Notes: generated from the sequence alone by a model not told the origin. 64,000 nucleotides of DNA from Gallibacterium salpingitidis (GCF_001678495.1 NZ_JTJL01000003.1:1-64000); one strand, 5' to 3'; counted from the stretch's first letter, positions 9,908-19,792 are shown. Made by a program: numbers and translations.

Positions 9908-10185
9908 AACAAATATTCTTCTATTATTTTCTTTAAATGGCAGAGAGATACTTTTTCTTACCATATTGCAAGCCTTTTATTATTGCTCTTTTCAATATTT
10001 CTACTTAGATCACAAAATGAAATAAATTTTTTATTTAAATAAATAGATGAATTGAAATTTCCATTTTGCAATAGTATGTTACCTGCTAATCAGATTAAAT
10101 TACTGCTCTATCCTTCTTAACAACAACCTACGTTAATTCCGATATGGGCAACTTTCTCAATCTATTTTTCACAAAGGAGTCAAAT

Positions 10186-11319
10186 ATGGACAAGGTAAGA
10201 ATTGGTTTAGTGGGGACTGGTTATATCGGTCGTTGTCACGCCATCGCTTATGCCCAACTACCCACTGTCTTTAACTTACAAGGCAAAGTAGAGCTTGAAT
10301 ATCTTGCCGAAGTTACCCCTGAACTTGCTGCACAACGAGCAAAAGAGTTTGGTTTCCGCCGTTCTACTGCTCATTGGCAAGAGTTAGTCGCCGATCCTAA
10401 TGTTGATGTTGTTGATATTTGTACCCCAAACTTTTTGCATAAAGAAATTGCCCTTGCGGCAATTCAGAATGGTAAAACCGTTTATTCAGAAAAACCGTTA
10501 GCGCTTACCGCAGCTGAAGCAAAAGAGATGTATTTAGCGGCAAAACAAGCTGGCGTTAAAACTTTGGTCGGCTTTAATTATGCCAAAAACCCGACCAGCC
10601 AATTAGCGAGAGAAATTATTGCTAGCGGCGAAATTGGTGAAGTTATCCATTTTTATGGCACCCATAATGAAGATTATCTCGCCAATCCGAATACACCAAT
10701 TGATTGGCACTGCTACCGCCATTTAGCCGGTTTAGGGACTATCGGCGATCTTGCTGCTCATATCGTTCATATGGCGGAATATCTGCTTGGTACAGAAATT
10801 AAAGAGGTCTGCGGTGATATGCAAACCGTAATTAAACAACGTCCAGATGCAAAAGACCCAAGCAAACTCTGCACTGTTGAAAATGAAGACCAAGCCAGTG
10901 CGTTAGTGCGTTTTGCGAATGGTGCAATGGGCACGATTGAATCCTCTCGTATCGCTTGTGGTAGAAAAATGGGCTTAACGTATGTGGTCACTGGTACAAA
11001 AGGCACATTAAGTTTTACCCAAGAAAGAATGGCTGAATTGCAACTCTACATTCACGCAGATGCTTCTAATCGTCAAGGTTTTAAAACCATTTTGACCGGC
11101 CCTGAACACCCCGATTATCGCCCATTCTGTATTAGTGCCGGACATGGGATTGGTTTCAACGATCAAAAGGCAGTGGAAGTGCGCGATTTAGTTGAAGGAT
11201 TGCTATACGACAAACCGATTATGCCTGATTTCTATGTTGGTTATCACGTTTCTCAAGTATTAGAAGCGATTGCCCAATCTGCACAAACTAGATCTTGGGT
11301 TTCCGTTACTGAAATTTAA
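10186..11319 (+). CDS. Gfo/Idh/MocA-family oxidoreductase
   Basis: A 377-residue NAD(P)-dependent sugar or polyol dehydrogenase. The N-terminal Rossmann fold shows GLVGTGYIG near residue 7, the family EKP motif (VYSEKPLAL) near residue 105, and GDLAAHIVH near 190 at the expected catalytic position. The start was set at ATG 10186 because AAAGGAG lies eight bases before it and the fold begins at once; a frame-compatible ATG at 10144 adds 14 unlikely residues. It precedes a sodium/solute symporter by 75 bp, so the pair probably takes up and oxidises the same sugar or cyclitol. The substrate (for example inositol or a hexose derivative) cannot be told from sequence. Confidence 0.85.
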   Translation: MDKVRIGLVGTGYIGRCHAIAYAQLPTVFNLQGKVELEYLAEVTPELAAQRAKEFGFRRSTAHWQELVADPNVDVVDICTPNFLHKEIALAAIQNGKTVYSEKPLALTAAEAKEMYLAAKQAGVKTLVGFNYAKNPTSQLAREIIASGEIGEVIHFYGTHNEDYLANPNTPIDWHCYRHLAGLGTIGDLAAHIVHMAEYLLGTEIKEVCGDMQTVIKQRPDAKDPSKLCTVENEDQASALVRFANGAMGTIESSRIACGRKMGLTYVVTGTKGTLSFTQERMAELQLYIHADASNRQGFKTILTGPEHPDYRPFCISAGHGIGFNDQKAVEVRDLVEGLLYDKPIMPDFYVGYHVSQVLEAIAQSAQTRSWVSVTEI

Positions 11320-11353
11320 TTATTTGCAATTTAACTATTTGATGCTTTTGTAG

Positions 11354-11376
11354 CTTAATCATCGCTAATGATTAAG
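11354..11376 (+). other. Intercistronic hairpin
   Basis: CTTAATCAT / ATGATTAAG is a perfect 9-bp stem with a 5-nt loop between the dehydrogenase and symporter genes. There is no T-run, so it may protect or process the mRNA rather than terminate it. Confidence 0.5.
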
Positions 11377-11394
11377 ATGATGTAGGAGAAAATA

Positions 11395-13083
11395 ATGTTT
11401 GCTTTTATTTCATTTATTGCATTTACCGCATTTGTTGCTGGTTACGCCTACTATAAAACGCGTAATGCTCATCTCACTGAATCCGCAGAAGGCTATTTTC
11501 TTGGCGGACGTTCATTAACCGGTATTTATATCGGCTCATCAATGTTATTAATGAATCTATCAACCGAACATCTTGTTGGTTTAAATGGTTTATCTTTCCG
11601 TACTGGTTTTATTGTAATGGCGTGGGAAGTTATGGCGGCGATGACAATCGTTCTCTTTGCGGTATTTTTCTTACCACGTTATCTAAAACTCGGTATTTCT
11701 AGTATTCCGGAATATTTGGAAAATCGTTTTGATAAACAAACGCTAACCATTACCTCTATTTTATTCCTTGGTTTATATGTGATTTCGCTGTTACCGATTG
11801 TGTTATATACAGGCGCAATTGCCTTAGAAAATCTCTTCCAAGTATCAAACGTGTTTCATTTAGATCGCTCCACTGCACTGTTGATTATGGTTTGGGGTGT
11901 TGGCGCTATTGGTGCTATTTATGCTGTCTTTGGCGGTATTAAAGCGATTGCGATTGCAGATACCTTAAATGGTGTTGGCTTAATTGTTGGTGGTTTAACC
12001 GTTACCTTATTTGCGCTCGGTTATGTTGGCGACGGTAACGTTTGGTCTGGCTTAGTAGAAGTCTTTGAATCCCATCCAGAAAAATTTAATTCTATCGGTG
12101 CCGAAGATTCATTAGTGCCATTCTCTACTTTATTTACTGGTTTAATCGTTTCTAATATGTTCTTCTGGTGTACCAACCAATCAATTGTACAAAAAGCTTT
12201 GGGCGCCAAAAATCTTGCCGAAGGACAAAAAGGGGTTTTCCTTTGCGCTTTCTTTAAACTGTTAATTCCTAGCATTATTATTCTGCCGGGTATCATTGCC
12301 TATCATATTTTTAACGGACAAATGGATAACCCAGATAATGCCTACCCTCGTTTGGTGCAACTTGTTTTACCGGATCTATTAGTTGGTTTCTTTGCCGCCG
12401 TAGTGGTAGGCGCCGTATTCTCAACCTTTAGTGGTGCGTTAAACTCATCGGTGACTTTATTTACCGTCAATATCTATAAGAAATCTTTAAATCCAAAAGC
12501 TTCTGAAACACAAGTGGTGACCGTTGGTAAAATTCTTGGCTTAAGTTTAGCGGTGATCGCAATGGTCGCGGCACCATTAGTAGCTAACAGTAGCGATGGT
12601 TTATTCTATTTAATCCAACAATTACAAGGTATGTTCAACGCGCCAATTCTTAGTGTTGTTCTCGTTGGTTTACTCACCAAACGTGTGCCGGCTATTGCAG
12701 CGAAACTAGGGCTATTATTCGGAATGAGTGCTTATATTGTGTTCAACTTTATTATTAAAGTGGATATTCATTTCTTCCACCTTATTGGCTTATTATTCGT
12801 TGCTAACATTATCTTTATGTTAACTATCGGCTACTTCTATCCTCGCCAAACCGAATACCAAGAAGTCTATACCGAACAAGTTGATATTAAACCTTGGTCA
12901 TTGACTAAACCTGTTGCGGTTTTAATTACCTTAGCATCAGTATCAATGTACACCTTCTTAGCGCAAAATGTTGCTGATTGGGTAATGCCTAGTTATTATG
13001 TGCTCGCCGCAGCATCAATCAGTTATGTATTATGGTCAATTATGCAGGCTTTACGTTACGCTAGAGTAACTGAAACTGCCTAA
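11395..13083 (+). CDS. Sodium/solute symporter (SSS family)
   Basis: A 562-residue inner-membrane transporter with about 14 predicted helices. YFLGGRSLTG and LLLMNLSTEHLVGLNG near residues 33-65 are close to the vSGLT/YidK branch of the solute:sodium symporter family, which imports sugars with Na+. The ribosome binding site TAGGAG sits nine bases before the ATG. Its upstream partner is a Gfo/Idh-type dehydrogenase; the downstream pair encodes a CBS/nucleotidyltransferase protein and an exonuclease, but a terminator lies between. The likely role is uptake of the dehydrogenase substrate; the exact sugar is unknown. Confidence 0.87.
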   Translation: MFAFISFIAFTAFVAGYAYYKTRNAHLTESAEGYFLGGRSLTGIYIGSSMLLMNLSTEHLVGLNGLSFRTGFIVMAWEVMAAMTIVLFAVFFLPRYLKLGISSIPEYLENRFDKQTLTITSILFLGLYVISLLPIVLYTGAIALENLFQVSNVFHLDRSTALLIMVWGVGAIGAIYAVFGGIKAIAIADTLNGVGLIVGGLTVTLFALGYVGDGNVWSGLVEVFESHPEKFNSIGAEDSLVPFSTLFTGLIVSNMFFWCTNQSIVQKALGAKNLAEGQKGVFLCAFFKLLIPSIIILPGIIAYHIFNGQMDNPDNAYPRLVQLVLPDLLVGFFAAVVVGAVFSTFSGALNSSVTLFTVNIYKKSLNPKASETQVVTVGKILGLSLAVIAMVAAPLVANSSDGLFYLIQQLQGMFNAPILSVVLVGLLTKRVPAIAAKLGLLFGMSAYIVFNFIIKVDIHFFHLIGLLFVANIIFMLTIGYFYPRQTEYQEVYTEQVDIKPWSLTKPVAVLITLASVSMYTFLAQNVADWVMPSYYVLAAASISYVLWSIMQALRYARVTETA

Positions 13084-13100
13084 TTGCTTGATCGAACAAA

Positions 13101-13130
13101 TAAACCGCTAACCATTAGCGGTTTATTTTA
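13101..13130 (+). terminator. Terminator after the symporter gene
   Basis: TAAACCGCTAA / TTAGCGGTTTA form a perfect 11-bp stem with loop CCA, followed by TTTTA. Confidence 0.85.
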
Positions 13131-13149
13131 TCCAGTATGAGTAGTAGCT

Positions 13150-15018
13150 ATGACAGAAACATCACTTTTACCCAATATTGTTAATTTCTTATCTAATATT
13201 CACCCTTTTGCGCAGCTTAATCTTGAAGATCAAAAAGCATTAGCCGGTGCGGTAGATATTTTATATTTGATTAAAGATCAAACATTAGAGCAACAGCAAT
13301 TAGTGGGTAAAGGGCTATTTATTATTCGTTCAGGCGCCATAGAACAACGGTTGCCATCAGGCGAGCTAAGAGCAAGATTAACCGATGAAGATCTATTTGG
13401 TTTTAGTCAGCTCGATCAAGAAGGAATAGGTGACTATTATGTAACTGCTATCGAAAATACACTGCTCTATCGCATTCCTAAAACAAAGCTGTATCAATTA
13501 ATTGAGCATAATCCAACTGTTCGCAATCATTTCGCCGCTCAAGAGGGCGTTCGGATTGCACATTCCACCAGCAAACCATTTGCCGAAGAAGCTCTTTATT
13601 TAAAAACTGTTGAAACAGTGATGAATAAACAGATGGCAATTGTTTCGCCCGATCTTTCCATTCAGGCAACGGCGCAAATTATGGTGAAAATGCACCGTTC
13701 CAGTGCTTTAATTATGCAAGATCAACGCTTGCTCGGTATCATTACTGACCGAGATATTACTAAACGTGTTGTCGCTGAAGGTATCTCGATTCAGCAACCG
13801 ATTCATACCGTAATGACACAACAGCCAAAAGTGATTGAGAAAAATGCGTTACTGATTGAAGCGATTGAAATGATGATGTTGCACAATGTCCGCAGTTTGC
13901 CTGTGATTGATACCAATAGCGACAACGTTATTGGGGTGCTGACCGCAACCAGTCTGGTTGAACGAAGTAAAGTACAAGCGGTATTCTTAATTAGCCGTAT
14001 TTATCGGCAAGAGTCGTTAGAAGAATTACTCTCTTTAGTGCCACAAAAACAAGCAGTTTTTCTTACTTTGCAGGAAGCTGGCACACACGCTTTAATTATT
14101 CAGCAAATGCTGACGTTAATCGCCGATGCCTTTACTAAACGTTTATTACAACTTGCTGAACGAGAATTGGGAAAACCGCCAATGCGTTATGCGTGGTTTG
14201 TTATTGGTTCGCAAGCTCGACAAGAAATGCACCTCAACTCCGATCAAGATAGCGGCTTAATTTTAGAACGTTCGCCTACTGACGAAGAACGAGCTTATTT
14301 CCAACGCTTAACTGATTTCGTTTGTAATGGCTTACAGCATTGTGGTTATCCATTATGCGATGGTGAAATGATGGCAAATCAAGCCAAATGGTCGGTGGAA
14401 TTAGCGAAATGGAAAGAGTATTACCGACAATGGATTTACAACCCTGATCCACAAGCACTATTAGATGTCAGCGTCTATTTAGATATTCGCTTCCTGTTTG
14501 GCGATCAGTCATTGGTAGAACGTTTGCAGGAAACCATACTAATACATATCAAAGGCAATCAACGTTTCTTATCGTTGTTGATTGCTAACTCATTACGGGT
14601 TAATCCGCCATTAGGTCTATTCCGCCAATTTGTCTTGGCAAAAAATGGTGCTAATCAAAAGGTTCTCAATCTGAAAAAACAAGCTATCAATTTAATTATT
14701 GAATTAGCCAGAGTTTATGCTTTAGCGGCGAATAGCTTAGCGACTAATACCGCAGAACGCTTAAAAATTGCCAGCCAGAAAGAGATTATTAGTGAAGATA
14801 GTCAGCAAGAACTTTATGAAACGCTATCTTTCATCAGTCAAGTACGATTATCGCATCAACAACAGGCGTTACTGCAACATTTGCCGTTGAGTAATGAAAT
14901 TGCCCCTACTTCATTAACGCCGTTTGAAAGAAATCATCTGAAAGATGCTTTCCGTATTATCGCGCGCTATCAAGAAGCGGCACAGATACGTTTTAATAGC
15001 AAAGGATTGTTACGATGA
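13150..15018 (+). CDS. cNMP-binding/CBS/DUF294 nucleotidyltransferase-like protein
   Basis: A 622-residue cytoplasmic multidomain protein. In order: a cyclic-nucleotide-binding-like fold (about 15-140), a CBS-domain pair (about 160-275, with DQRLLGIITDRDITKRVV and VIGVLTATSLVERSK), a GlnD-like nucleotidyltransferase fold (about 300-440, with GSQARQEM and the metal-binding SDQDSG near 353-367) and a C-terminal DUF294_C helical domain. The nucleotidyltransferase residues look intact. The gene overlaps the next by ATGA, so the two are translationally coupled. In many proteobacteria this pair lies beside actP-like SSS symporters, as here. A role in sensing nucleotides and regulating transport or metabolism is inferred, not shown. 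Confidence 0.88.
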   Translation: MTETSLLPNIVNFLSNIHPFAQLNLEDQKALAGAVDILYLIKDQTLEQQQLVGKGLFIIRSGAIEQRLPSGELRARLTDEDLFGFSQLDQEGIGDYYVTAIENTLLYRIPKTKLYQLIEHNPTVRNHFAAQEGVRIAHSTSKPFAEEALYLKTVETVMNKQMAIVSPDLSIQATAQIMVKMHRSSALIMQDQRLLGIITDRDITKRVVAEGISIQQPIHTVMTQQPKVIEKNALLIEAIEMMMLHNVRSLPVIDTNSDNVIGVLTATSLVERSKVQAVFLISRIYRQESLEELLSLVPQKQAVFLTLQEAGTHALIIQQMLTLIADAFTKRLLQLAERELGKPPMRYAWFVIGSQARQEMHLNSDQDSGLILERSPTDEERAYFQRLTDFVCNGLQHCGYPLCDGEMMANQAKWSVELAKWKEYYRQWIYNPDPQALLDVSVYLDIRFLFGDQSLVERLQETILIHIKGNQRFLSLLIANSLRVNPPLGLFRQFVLAKNGANQKVLNLKKQAINLIIELARVYALAANSLATNTAERLKIASQKEIISEDSQQELYETLSFISQVRLSHQQQALLQHLPLSNEIAPTSLTPFERNHLKDAFRIIARYQEAAQIRFNSKGLLR

Positions 15019-15731
15019 TTTGGCAATTTTGGCACGATCCCTTAAAAAAATTAGAGAAACAGCGGCAAAAAGCACTGGATTCAGCGGATATTCCTGCGAT
15101 GGCTTTACCGTTATTTGCACAAGCTATTCCTAATGGAGATACGCCGTTATCTCAATTACCACTAGTCGCATTAGATTTTGAAACTTCAGGGTTAGATATT
15201 ACTCAAGATCGCATTTTATCGGTTGGCACTGTTGAAATTAATCAGCAAGTGCTTTCGCTTGCTACTGCACAGCATTACTATCTTTCTACTGGCGAAGCAA
15301 TCAAGCCGGAAACGGCAATTATCAATCATATTCGCCCTGAAGTTTTAACGCTTGGAATGAGTGAACAAAGTTGTTTACAACAATTGATTCCTTATTTGGC
15401 AGGTAAAATTGTGATTGCCCATTGTGCAACTATCGAGCAGAATTTTCTCAGAAAAGCGCTAACTTTATCCTCTTCACTACCGTTGCCATTAATTTTTCTT
15501 GATACCCTTTGTTTAGCGCGTTCACTTTCTGAATATTGGGGAAAAAGTAATCCGGATCTACGTCTAGCAGAAATCAGGCAGCATAAAGGCTTGCCTGCCT
15601 ATTTGGCGCATAATGCTATCGCAGATGCTATTGCTACTGGAGAACTCTTCTTAGCTTTAATTGCGGAAATTTTTCCTCATCAGCCGGTTACATTGCGACA
15701 AGTGATGAAACAATGCGCAACACAACGATGA
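15015..15731 (+). CDS. DnaQ-like 3'-5' exonuclease
   Basis: A 238-residue DEDDh exonuclease. ExoI is LVALDFETSGLD (Asp and Glu near residues 50-52), ExoII is VIAHCATIEQNFLRKA near 133, and ExoIII is YLAHNAIADAIATGEL near 197, with the His and Asp of the HxAxxDA motif. Its ATG overlaps the stop of the preceding gene, implying coupled translation with the CBS/nucleotidyltransferase protein. It is distinct from the polymerase III epsilon subunit. Whether it acts on DNA, RNA or small nucleotides is not visible from the sequence. Confidence 0.88.
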   Translation: MIWQFWHDPLKKLEKQRQKALDSADIPAMALPLFAQAIPNGDTPLSQLPLVALDFETSGLDITQDRILSVGTVEINQQVLSLATAQHYYLSTGEAIKPETAIINHIRPEVLTLGMSEQSCLQQLIPYLAGKIVIAHCATIEQNFLRKALTLSSSLPLPLIFLDTLCLARSLSEYWGKSNPDLRLAEIRQHKGLPAYLAHNAIADAIATGELFLALIAEIFPHQPVTLRQVMKQCATQR

Positions 15732-16022
15732 TTAAATTTTCTAAAAATTCTTAAAAATAAAACGTTATTTCTAAAATAAGAGATTATCAAAGTTGTTCCT
15801 TAGCTACTCCCAAGATACCGCTTGAAACAATTTATGATTGTCCCTTTTTATCTTTCCCCCTCTATTTTTATCAAACTTAACAAGATTCCATATCAATATA
15901 ATTAATTGAAAAACAATTATTTTTATAAAAACCTAGAAAATACTATAACTGATAAAAATCACTTAACTAAAAGATTTTTGCACAAAAAATGAGAGATATT
16001 TCACAATTCATTAACTTCGTGA

Positions 16023-16080
16023 TTGTCAGAAAAATATCTTAATGTTATACATAGCGCCAGATAATTTATTTCAAATTATC
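16023..16080 (+). promoter_or_regulatory. Likely promoter and operator of the sugar ABC operon
   Basis: TTGTCA (16023-16028), a 17-bp spacer and TATACA (16046-16051) form a plausible promoter. GATAATTT-ATTTC-AAATTATC (16060-16080), a perfect 8-bp dyad just past the start region, is a good repressor-site candidate. The rest of the 439-bp gap from 15732 to 16170 is A+T-rich with nothing else recognised. Confidence 0.45.
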
Positions 16081-16170
16081 ATTATTTGGAATTTATATTC
16101 TTTAATTGACGTCTTTGTAGAATATAGTTGTATTTCCGTCGTGATTAACTCAACTTAAAAGGCTAATCTT

Positions 16171-17112
16171 ATGATGAAAAAAACATTACTCACTGTCCTA
16201 TGTAGCGGTCTGTTATTAACTTCACAAGCGGTAACAGCCAAAACTTATGTTATCGGGGCGCCAATGAATTCATTTGCTGATAAATGGCAAACTTACCTAC
16301 AAGACGCAATTCGCGAATTTGATAAACAACACGATGATGTTGTATTCAAACTAGCTGATGCTAACGCAGACTCTGCAAAACAATTAAGTGATGTTGAAAC
16401 CTTTATCGATCAAAAAGTTGATGCACTATTAGTGGTGCCAAACGATCCTAACATCGTCAAAGCGATTGGACGTAAAGCAAAAAATGCCGGTATTCCATTA
16501 ATTATCGTGAACCGTCGTCCAAACGAAGATGATATGAATAAATATGTCACCAGCTTTGTTGGTTCAGATGAAATCGAAGGTGGACGTATCCAAGGTAACT
16601 TCATTGTTAATGCTTTAGGCGATAAAAAAGGCGAAGCATTAATTTTATTAGGGCCATTAGGACAAGATGCGGTAACTAAACGCACCGAAGGTAATAAAGA
16701 CGTTTTCAAAGATCATAAAAACATTACCATTGTTGCTGAACAAGAAGGTAAATGGGAACGCGATAGAGGGCTGGCAATTGCTGAAAATGTTTTATCAGGA
16801 CAAAAATCAATCAATGTCGTCGTAAGTAACAACGATGAAATGGCTATTGGTGCGGTACTTGCTTCACGTAAATTAGGCATCAAAGATGAAGATATTCTGA
16901 TTGTCGGCTTAGATGCTACGCCAGACGCATTAGAGTATTTAGGTAAAGGCTTAGATGCAACTGTATTCCAATCAGCACAAGGTCAAGGTTCCGCTGGTGC
17001 AGAAATGGCATATCGTGCAGCTAAAGGTGAAAAAGTAGAAAAAATCAAATGGGTTCCATTTGAACTCGTTACTCCAGATAAGAAAGAAGAATATCAAGCA
17101 AAATATAAATAA
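16171..17112 (+). CDS. Sugar ABC transporter periplasmic binding protein
   Basis: A 313-residue type-I periplasmic binding protein of the RbsB-like group. A cleavable signal peptide (KKTLLTVLCSGLLLTSQAVTA, residues 3-23) is followed by the two-lobed fold, with DALLVVPNDPNIV, IPLIIVNRRPNE and VVVSNNDEMAIGA marking sugar-contacting strands and LIVGLDATPDAL the hinge region. The ATG at 16171 is directly followed by another ATG and either may be used. It heads an operon with the ATPase and permease; a stem-loop after it would raise its level over theirs. The sugar or polyol cannot be named with confidence. Confidence 0.9.
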   Translation: MMKKTLLTVLCSGLLLTSQAVTAKTYVIGAPMNSFADKWQTYLQDAIREFDKQHDDVVFKLADANADSAKQLSDVETFIDQKVDALLVVPNDPNIVKAIGRKAKNAGIPLIIVNRRPNEDDMNKYVTSFVGSDEIEGGRIQGNFIVNALGDKKGEALILLGPLGQDAVTKRTEGNKDVFKDHKNITIVAEQEGKWERDRGLAIAENVLSGQKSINVVVSNNDEMAIGAVLASRKLGIKDEDILIVGLDATPDALEYLGKGLDATVFQSAQGQGSAGAEMAYRAAKGEKVEKIKWVPFELVTPDKKEEYQAKYK

Positions 17113-17121
17113 TGTTGTTAG

Positions 17122-17158
17122 GGAAAGAGATTCCATTATCTCTTTCCTTAATTTTTAT
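17122..17158 (+). terminator. Stem-loop after the binding-protein gene
   Basis: GGAAAGAGAT / ATCTCTTTCC is a perfect 10-bp stem with a 6-nt loop followed by TTAATTTTTATTT. It probably acts as a partial terminator or 3'-end stabiliser, as is common in binding-protein operons. Confidence 0.65.
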
Positions 17159-17288
17159 TTGGTCGTCAATTTTAATAATAAAGATAACTTTGAACATAGC
17201 TTATAAGGTAACCAAATCAATATTTCCTGCAGTTCTCATTACTCGAGTTACCTTAACAATAAACTTCTAATTTATTAAGGAGTTCTAA

Positions 17289-18806
17289 ATGAATTCATTA
17301 ACTCATAACCCCTATATTTTAGAAATGAATAACGTTTCAAAAACCTTTCCTGGGGTCAAAGCATTAGACGGCATCAATCTAAAAGTTAAACGAGGAAGTG
17401 TTCACGCGTTAATGGGCGAAAATGGTGCTGGTAAATCTACTTTAATGAAAATTCTCTACGGCATTTATACCCCTGACGATGGTGGTGAAATTATTTTCAA
17501 TGGCAAACCATTTAATCCTTCTCGTCCGATTGATGCTATCCGTAAAGGTTTAACGATGGTGCCGCAAGAGATTTCACCTGCCGCTAATCTCACCATTGCA
17601 GATAACTTTTATCTTGGGCGTGAACTCACTAAAGGAAAATTTTTCTTAAATCAAAAAGAGATGGACGAGAAAGCAGCAAAAATTTTAGAAGGACTCGGTA
17701 TTCCAATGGATGTGACCGTCAAAATGTCCGAAGTTTCTGTTGCTAAAGCACAACTTGTTGCAATTGCTACTGCAGTTTCTAACAATGCCAAAGTGATAAT
17801 TATGGACGAACCCACCACCGCATTGACTGAAACTGAGGTTGAACAGCTCTATAAAATTATTGAAACCGTTAAAAATCATGGTATCGCCATCATCTTTATT
17901 TCACATAAATTAGATGAAGTCTTTAAAGTTTCCGATGAAATCACCGTTATTCGTGATGGTCAATATATTGGTACTAAACCTGCCAGTGAAGTAACAAAAG
18001 AAGAATTGATTTCGATGATGGTTGGACGTGATATGTCGGAAATGTTCCAACGTGAACGTATTGAGATTTCTGATGAAATCATCTTGGAAGTTAAAAATTT
18101 AACCCGCGCTGGAAAATATGAAGATGTCAGTTTTCAGGTTCGTAAAGGTGAAATTTTTGGTATCGCCGGCTTAGTCGGTGCTGGTCGTTCCGAAATTGTG
18201 GAAGGACTGTTTGGTTATAAACCAGCGGATAGTGGTGAAATTTATATTCATGGTCAAAAAGCAAATATCAAAACGCCACTCGATGCAATGAAATACAAAA
18301 TCGGCTTTGTTACTGAAGATCGCAAATTAACCGGATTATTCCTAAATCTTAGTATTACCGACAATATGATTATGCCAAAAATGTCGCCTTACTTAGAAAA
18401 TTTCCTAATTTCAGTAACTAAAGCACAAAGAACTGCATTAGAACAAAAAGATAAACTCAAAATTAAAGCACCTAATGTCGAGGTGATTACGAATAATCTT
18501 TCTGGCGGTAATCAACAAAAAGTATTGTTAGCACGATGGTTACTCCTTGAACCAGATATTTTAATTCTCGATGAACCTACCAAAGGGATTGATGTTGGTG
18601 CGAAAGCCGAACTCTATAAATTGATGGTAGAACTCGCGAAACAAGGAAAGACCATCATTATGATTACTTCCGATATGTTGGAATTACTCTCTATGAGCGA
18701 TCGCGTGATGGTTATGCACGAAGGCCATCAAGTCGGCATTATCCCACATCAAGAATTAACGCAAGAACGTGTGCTCGAATTGGCTTCTGGTTTAACACAT
18801 AACTAA
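17289..18806 (+). CDS. Sugar ABC transporter ATP-binding protein (RbsA/MglA type)
   Basis: A 505-residue protein with two fused ABC domains, as in RbsA, MglA and XylG. The first domain has the Walker A GENGAGKST near residue 44 and Walker B VIIMDEPTTAL; the second has a degenerate Walker A (GLVGAGRSEIVEGLFG), the signature LSGGNQQKVLLARWL and Walker B ILILDEPTKGID. The degenerate second P-loop is normal for this family. AAGGAG precedes the ATG by seven bases. It energises import by the neighbouring permease and binding protein. Confidence 0.93.
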   Translation: MNSLTHNPYILEMNNVSKTFPGVKALDGINLKVKRGSVHALMGENGAGKSTLMKILYGIYTPDDGGEIIFNGKPFNPSRPIDAIRKGLTMVPQEISPAANLTIADNFYLGRELTKGKFFLNQKEMDEKAAKILEGLGIPMDVTVKMSEVSVAKAQLVAIATAVSNNAKVIIMDEPTTALTETEVEQLYKIIETVKNHGIAIIFISHKLDEVFKVSDEITVIRDGQYIGTKPASEVTKEELISMMVGRDMSEMFQRERIEISDEIILEVKNLTRAGKYEDVSFQVRKGEIFGIAGLVGAGRSEIVEGLFGYKPADSGEIYIHGQKANIKTPLDAMKYKIGFVTEDRKLTGLFLNLSITDNMIMPKMSPYLENFLISVTKAQRTALEQKDKLKIKAPNVEVITNNLSGGNQQKVLLARWLLLEPDILILDEPTKGIDVGAKAELYKLMVELAKQGKTIIMITSDMLELLSMSDRVMVMHEGHQVGIIPHQELTQERVLELASGLTHN

Positions 18807-18835
18807 AAAATTTATCTACGTATGAGGAATCTATT

Positions 18836-19792
18836 ATGTCTAACGATACAATAAAAAAGATGCTAAATGCCTATGGTATGGTGTTTATTTTAATTGCGTT
18901 ATTTTTAGTTTTATCTGCCTCTATTGATGGCTTTTTCTCGCCAAGAACTGTCTGGAGTATCATCGAACAAGTTTCAATGTTTGGGATTATTGCAATCGGG
19001 GTAACTTTTGCCATTGTCACCACAGGAATTGACTTATCATCCGGCTCAATGGTTGCTCTTACTTCTGTTGTTGCCGCTTCTATCGTAACCGGCGGTGATA
19101 GTGTGAGCGCTGCCTTCCTTGCTTTTGCTCTTTCTATCGCATTAGGTGCATTACTCGGTGCAATTAATGGCGGCTTAACTGCAATCGGTTCTATTCCTCC
19201 GTTTATTGCGACACTAGGAATGATGATTATTGCTCGTGGCGCAGCGCAACTTTATTCTGACGGTCGTCCGATTGATGCTTCTTCTGAAGCCTTTACTTGG
19301 ATCTCAGATGTCAGTTTCTTTGGCTTACCCGGCTTAGTGATCTTATATATTCTTGTGGTGATCGGTGCTCATATTTTACTTAGCCGCTCTACTTTTGGAC
19401 GCCACGTTTATGCCGTAGGCGGCAACCTTAACGCTGCAAAAATTTGTGGTATTAATACTACCAAAACACTGATTTGGGTATATGTTTTGGCTGGAGCATT
19501 ATCTGGTTTAGCGGGTGCAATGTTAGCTGCACGTACTTATGCAGGAAATCCGTCTTATGGTTTAGCGTGGGAGTTAGATGCCATTGCTGCAGCGGTTATC
19601 GGCGGCGTTTCACTTAGTGGCGGTATTGGTACAATTCCAATGTGTGTAATTGGCGCATTAATTATTGGTACTACAAATAAAGGATTAAATATGTTGGGCG
19701 TTGATCCATATTGGCAACAGATTGTGAAAGGTTTAATTATTGTTGTGGCAGTATTAATTGATACCTTAAAACGCCGTAAAAAAGGAAGTTAA
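18836..19792 (+). CDS. Sugar ABC transporter permease (RbsC type)
   Basis: A 318-residue inner-membrane permease with eight to ten predicted helices. GIDLSSGSMVALTSV near residue 62 and the coupling segment GRHVYAVGGNLNAAKICGI near 185 are the standard landmarks of the RbsC/XylH/MglC family. A single permease gene follows the ATPase by 29 bp, so the channel is a homodimer. The operon ends here at a strong stem-loop. No kinase, mutarotase or regulator is present, so the substrate is left open. Confidence 0.92.
   Translation: MSNDTIKKMLNAYGMVFILIALFLVLSASIDGFFSPRTVWSIIEQVSMFGIIAIGVTFAIVTTGIDLSSGSMVALTSVVAASIVTGGDSVSAAFLAFALSIALGALLGAINGGLTAIGSIPPFIATLGMMIIARGAAQLYSDGRPIDASSEAFTWISDVSFFGLPGLVILYILVVIGAHILLSRSTFGRHVYAVGGNLNAAKICGINTTKTLIWVYVLAGALSGLAGAMLAARTYAGNPSYGLAWELDAIAAAVIGGVSLSGGIGTIPMCVIGALIIGTTNKGLNMLGVDPYWQQIVKGLIIVVAVLIDTLKRRKKGS

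Larger units (their letters stand above)
8290..10185. other. 1.9-kb non-coding region with repeats
   Basis: No open frame here has a credible start, codon use or recognisable product. The stretch is very A+T-rich apart from isolated G/C runs. It holds the 23-bp repeats, a G9 tract (8613-8621), a C11 tract (9328-9338), a ~0.3-kb imperfect direct repeat and a 39-41 bp tandem array. Between about 8622 and 9150, apart from a small AGTAG/CTACT hairpin near 9116-9131, nothing was recognised. Confidence 0.7.
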
